Part shown: positions 5,830 to 7,640 of the stretch, one piece after another
Position numbering within the stretch: position 1 is the stretch's first letter
How the letters are laid out: every line of letters starts with the position of its first letter
NCBI GenBank assembly: GCA_034211115.1
Contig: JAXHTH010000086.1
Coordinates: 1-7,640 of the forward strand
Origin: JAXHTH01 sp034211115
GTDB lineage: Bacteria; Planctomycetota; Phycisphaerae; Phycisphaerales; SM1A02
Length of the DNA: 7,640 bases
Direction: 5' to 3'
The notes under the pieces: generated by a model
What the model was told of the DNA's origin: nothing
The model's input: only the letters and a program-made list of their open reading frames with translations
Databases searched by the model: none
Position numbers and translations under genes: made by a program

Positions 5830-5846
5830 TTGAGACCCGGTCTCAA
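5830..5846. promoter_or_regulatory. Operator-like palindrome, copy 2 (TTGAGACC-C-GGTCTCAA)
   Basis: A perfect 8+1+8 palindrome ending seven bases before the AGGAG ribosome site of the downstream gene. It differs from copy 1 only at the fourth base of each arm and at the centre; the centres are 92 bp apart. A regulator bound here would block the start of the downstream gene; alternatively the repeat folds in the mRNA leader. Confidence 0.5.
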
Positions 5847-5853
5847 CACGATC

Positions 5854-5858
5854 AGGAG
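5854..5858 (+). promoter_or_regulatory. Ribosome binding site for the repeat-protein gene
   Basis: AGGAG lies seven bases before the ATG at 5866, which is directly followed by a signal-peptide sequence. Confidence 0.75.
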
Positions 5859-5865
5859 AAGCATC

Positions 5866-7640
5866 ATGGTCCGTCCGGCGCGAGGATGTTTTTCGTTGCT
5901 CATCGGTATCATGCTGGCCGCGATCCTGCCGGCCGCGCCCGCCGCGCTGGCCCAGGGCACCGGCGGCGCCCTCCCCGGCCCCATCAGCGGCGGCCAGCTC
6001 ATGCGCTTCGCCGATCGCCTGGCCCTCAGCGACCAGCAGCGGCTGGCGGTGGAATCGATTCACGATGAATACAAGGCCCGGTTCCGCGTGCTGCGCGACG
6101 GTGAGATCGCCGCCTTCCTCCAGGAGCAGCAGTCGATGCAGGGCGGCATCCCCCAGCGCGAGGCGGTCGAGAAACTGCTGGAGGATCAGCGGCGCCTCCG
6201 GGCCAAGATCGAGGCGCTGGACGATCGGTTCTTCGATCGGCTCCTGCCCATTCTCACCGAGGGGCAGCAGCAGCAGGTGCCGCGCCTCCGCCTGCTGCGC
6301 GAGCGGCAGCGCTACGAGAATCCCCAGGCGATGGCGATGTTCGGCCGGGGCGATGTCGATCTCAGCGCGCTGTTCTTCGAGCTGGACCTGCCGCCGACCG
6401 CGTTCCGGACCGCCGATCCCATGATCGCCCGGTACGAGCGCCGCCTCACCACGCTGAGGCGCAAGCAGAACGGGGCGCTGGAGCAGATGGCGCTGAACAT
6501 GATGGATGCGCTGACGGATCGCGGCTTCGCCGACATCTCCCAGGAGGAACTGCTCAACGATCCCCAGCGGCTTCGGGAGTTCATCAGGGAGATGGAGGCG
6601 GTGTACAGCGAGCTCAACGTCGAGGTGGCGGAGATCAGCGCCGACATCAACGAGTTGCATCGGCGCACCTGCCGCAACGTGGCCGCGGTCCTTCCCGACG
6701 AGCACGCGCGGAGCTTCCGCAACGCCTATTACCGGCGAGGCTTCCCCCAGCTCGCCCCCCTCATCGCCCAGTCTGAGCGCGACTGGATGACCGGCGCGCT
6801 GGAGCTCGAGGACCTGAGCGACGAGCAGCGGAGCGCGCTGTCGGGGGCCGCAGACACGTTCCGGATTCGGATGGAGAAGCTGCTCGAGAAGGCCATCGAC
6901 CTCGTGGACGGATTCTGGCGCGACTTCTCCCCGTTCAGTCCCGATCCCGATCGAGGGGCCGAGTTCCGCAAGGCGCTTACCGCGATCTACACGAAGGCGG
7001 AGGAGCTCGAGACGCAACTCAACGCGTCCCTCGGGGACGCGCTGGGCGCGGAGACGGTCCGCGAGATCCGCGACGCGGTGGGCAAGGCCGCGGCGAAGCC
7101 GGCCGTCACGGGCCGGCCGGTCGGCGAGGACTCGGCCGATGAAGACGCGCCCCCCGAGACGCTCTGGAGCGGCGATCGCTTCCTCCCCCCGCGCATCGGC
7201 CGCAGCGACATCAACGAGTACGCCGAGGCGCTTCAGCTTGATGAGGGCATGCGCGAGGTGCTCTCCGCGCTGCACGGCGATTACGTCGAGCAGTACGGGC
7301 AGCTCGAGTCCATCGAGCAACTGAAGGAAGCGAATCGATCGCTCTGGTCCTACGACGGGGACACCGGCGCCACCACGCCGCCCGCGCGGGAGAAGATCCA
7401 GGCCGTCTACGACCTCCGTCGCAGGGCGATCGAGACCATCATCGAGTTCGACGCGGCGTTCTTCGATCAGCTCGTCACCCTCGCGGACAAGGCGCGGGAG
7501 GACGACATCGAACGCCTGCGTCTCGATCGCCTGCGGCGGACGTACGCCGGCGCCTCCGAGAGGATGTTCTCGTTCGGCCAGGACGCTTCCTCGGAAGCGG
7601 CGGTGGACGTGAAGGCCATCGTCGACAGCCGGGACCTTCC
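5866..7640 (+). CDS. Secreted helical repeat protein of unknown function, 3' end cut by the window
   Basis: The frame is open from the ATG at 5866 to the last base (591 complete codons) and has no stop in the window. Residues 1-29 look like a signal peptide (Arg at 3 and 6, hydrophobic LLIGIMLAAIL, ending AALA|Q), so the protein is exported. The rest is highly charged, Gln/Glu/Arg-rich and almost all helical, with coiled-coil character. Degenerate repeats are visible: LALSDQQRLAVESIHDEY (52-69) resembles LQLDEGMREVLSALHGDY (456-473), and RFFDRLLPIL...RLRLLRERQRY (from 121) resembles AFFDQLVTLA...RLRLDRLRRTY (from 531). Weaker matching starts at about 169 (FFELDLPP) and 312 (LELEDLSDEQR) suggest units of roughly 110-146 residues. 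The [L]S-D-x-Q-R helix pairs faintly recall Spy/LTXXQ-type periplasmic helical proteins, but I do not recognise the family. It is divergent from the selenoprotein gene and has operator-like palindromes upstream. Gene call sure; function unknown. Confidence 0.85.
   Translation, partial: MVRPARGCFSLLIGIMLAAILPAAPAALAQGTGGALPGPISGGQLMRFADRLALSDQQRLAVESIHDEYKARFRVLRDGEIAAFLQEQQSMQGGIPQREAVEKLLEDQRRLRAKIEALDDRFFDRLLPILTEGQQQQVPRLRLLRERQRYENPQAMAMFGRGDVDLSALFFELDLPPTAFRTADPMIARYERRLTTLRRKQNGALEQMALNMMDALTDRGFADISQEELLNDPQRLREFIREMEAVYSELNVEVAEISADINELHRRTCRNVAAVLPDEHARSFRNAYYRRGFPQLAPLIAQSERDWMTGALELEDLSDEQRSALSGAADTFRIRMEKLLEKAIDLVDGFWRDFSPFSPDPDRGAEFRKALTAIYTKAEELETQLNASLGDALGAETVREIRDAVGKAAAKPAVTGRPVGEDSADEDAPPETLWSGDRFLPPRIGRSDINEYAEALQLDEGMREVLSALHGDYVEQYGQLESIEQLKEANRSLWSYDGDTGATTPPAREKIQAVYDLRRRAIETIIEFDAAFFDQLVTLADKAREDDIERLRLDRLRRTYAGASERMFSFGQDASSEAAVDVKAIVDSRDL

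Larger units (their letters stand above)
5468..5865. other. 398-base divergent intergenic region
   Basis: No gene is supported here. The region separates the minus-strand selenoprotein from the plus-strand repeat protein and must hold both promoters, but I see no convincing -35/-10 pair. It is rich in odd-length palindromes with a one-base centre: 5624-5638 (GAAAAGC-G-GCTTTTC), 5738-5754, 5761-5775 (CGCGATC-C-GATCGCG) and 5830-5846. A 7-bp inverted repeat CACGCGT/ACGCGTG also lies at 5784-5790 and 5819-5825. Confidence 0.5.

Noticed and set aside
5464..7320. A 618-codon open frame on the minus strand.
   Set aside because: It is antisense to the plus-strand gene at 5866, which has a ribosome site, a signal peptide and repeat structure. 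The minus frame is Arg/His/Leu-rich with no domain, a usual shadow of a high-GC gene, and it runs through the intergenic region.

Overview
The window looks like chromosomal DNA of a high-GC planctomycete, most likely from the Phycisphaerae. The GC content is high throughout. The exported protein on the minus strand ends in a double dockerin-like Ca-loop tail (GDxDDDGxVDTADLLxLLxxWG) of the kind common on secreted proteins of that class. The lineage is an inference from style, not a measured placement. TGA is a normal stop here: it ends the genes at 1263, 2746, 2969, 4419 and the minus-strand gene at 4544.

Layout. (a) 1-1263, plus: a 5'-truncated cyclic 2,3-diphosphoglycerate synthetase-family P-loop protein, closed by a strong hairpin at 1296-1329. 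(b) 1264-1636: a gene-free leader with several compact hairpins. (c) 1637-4419, plus: a tight four-gene cluster of YedE-family transporter, TusA-like carrier, group-V cysteine desulfurase and DUF3343 (Se/S carrier-like) protein. This gene set is typical of selenium handling. (d) 4452-4475: a hairpin terminator shared with the convergent gene. (e) 5467-4544, minus: a secreted thioredoxin-fold protein whose reading frame crosses one in-frame TGA, at the first position of a CxxC-type redox motif (U-G-A-C). (f) 5468-5865: a divergent intergenic region with two related 17-bp palindromes. (g) 5866 to the window end, plus: a secreted helical protein built of degenerate repeats, running off the window.

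The main result is (e). It is best read as one 307-residue selenoprotein gene (start 5467, stop 4544), not as a short ORF starting at 5290. The part upstream of the TGA encodes a signal peptide and the first strand of a thioredoxin fold, with AGGAGG ten bases before the start. The part downstream carries the resolving Cys, the cis-Pro loop and the dockerin-like tail. A bacterial-SECIS-like hairpin lies at the expected distance after the TGA. The gene sits tail-to-tail with the selenium/sulfur cluster, so the window may hold both a supply route (import, sulfur/selenium transfer, carriers) and a user of the selenium. The Sec insertion genes (selA, selB, selC, selD) are not in the window and must exist elsewhere in the genome if this reading is right.
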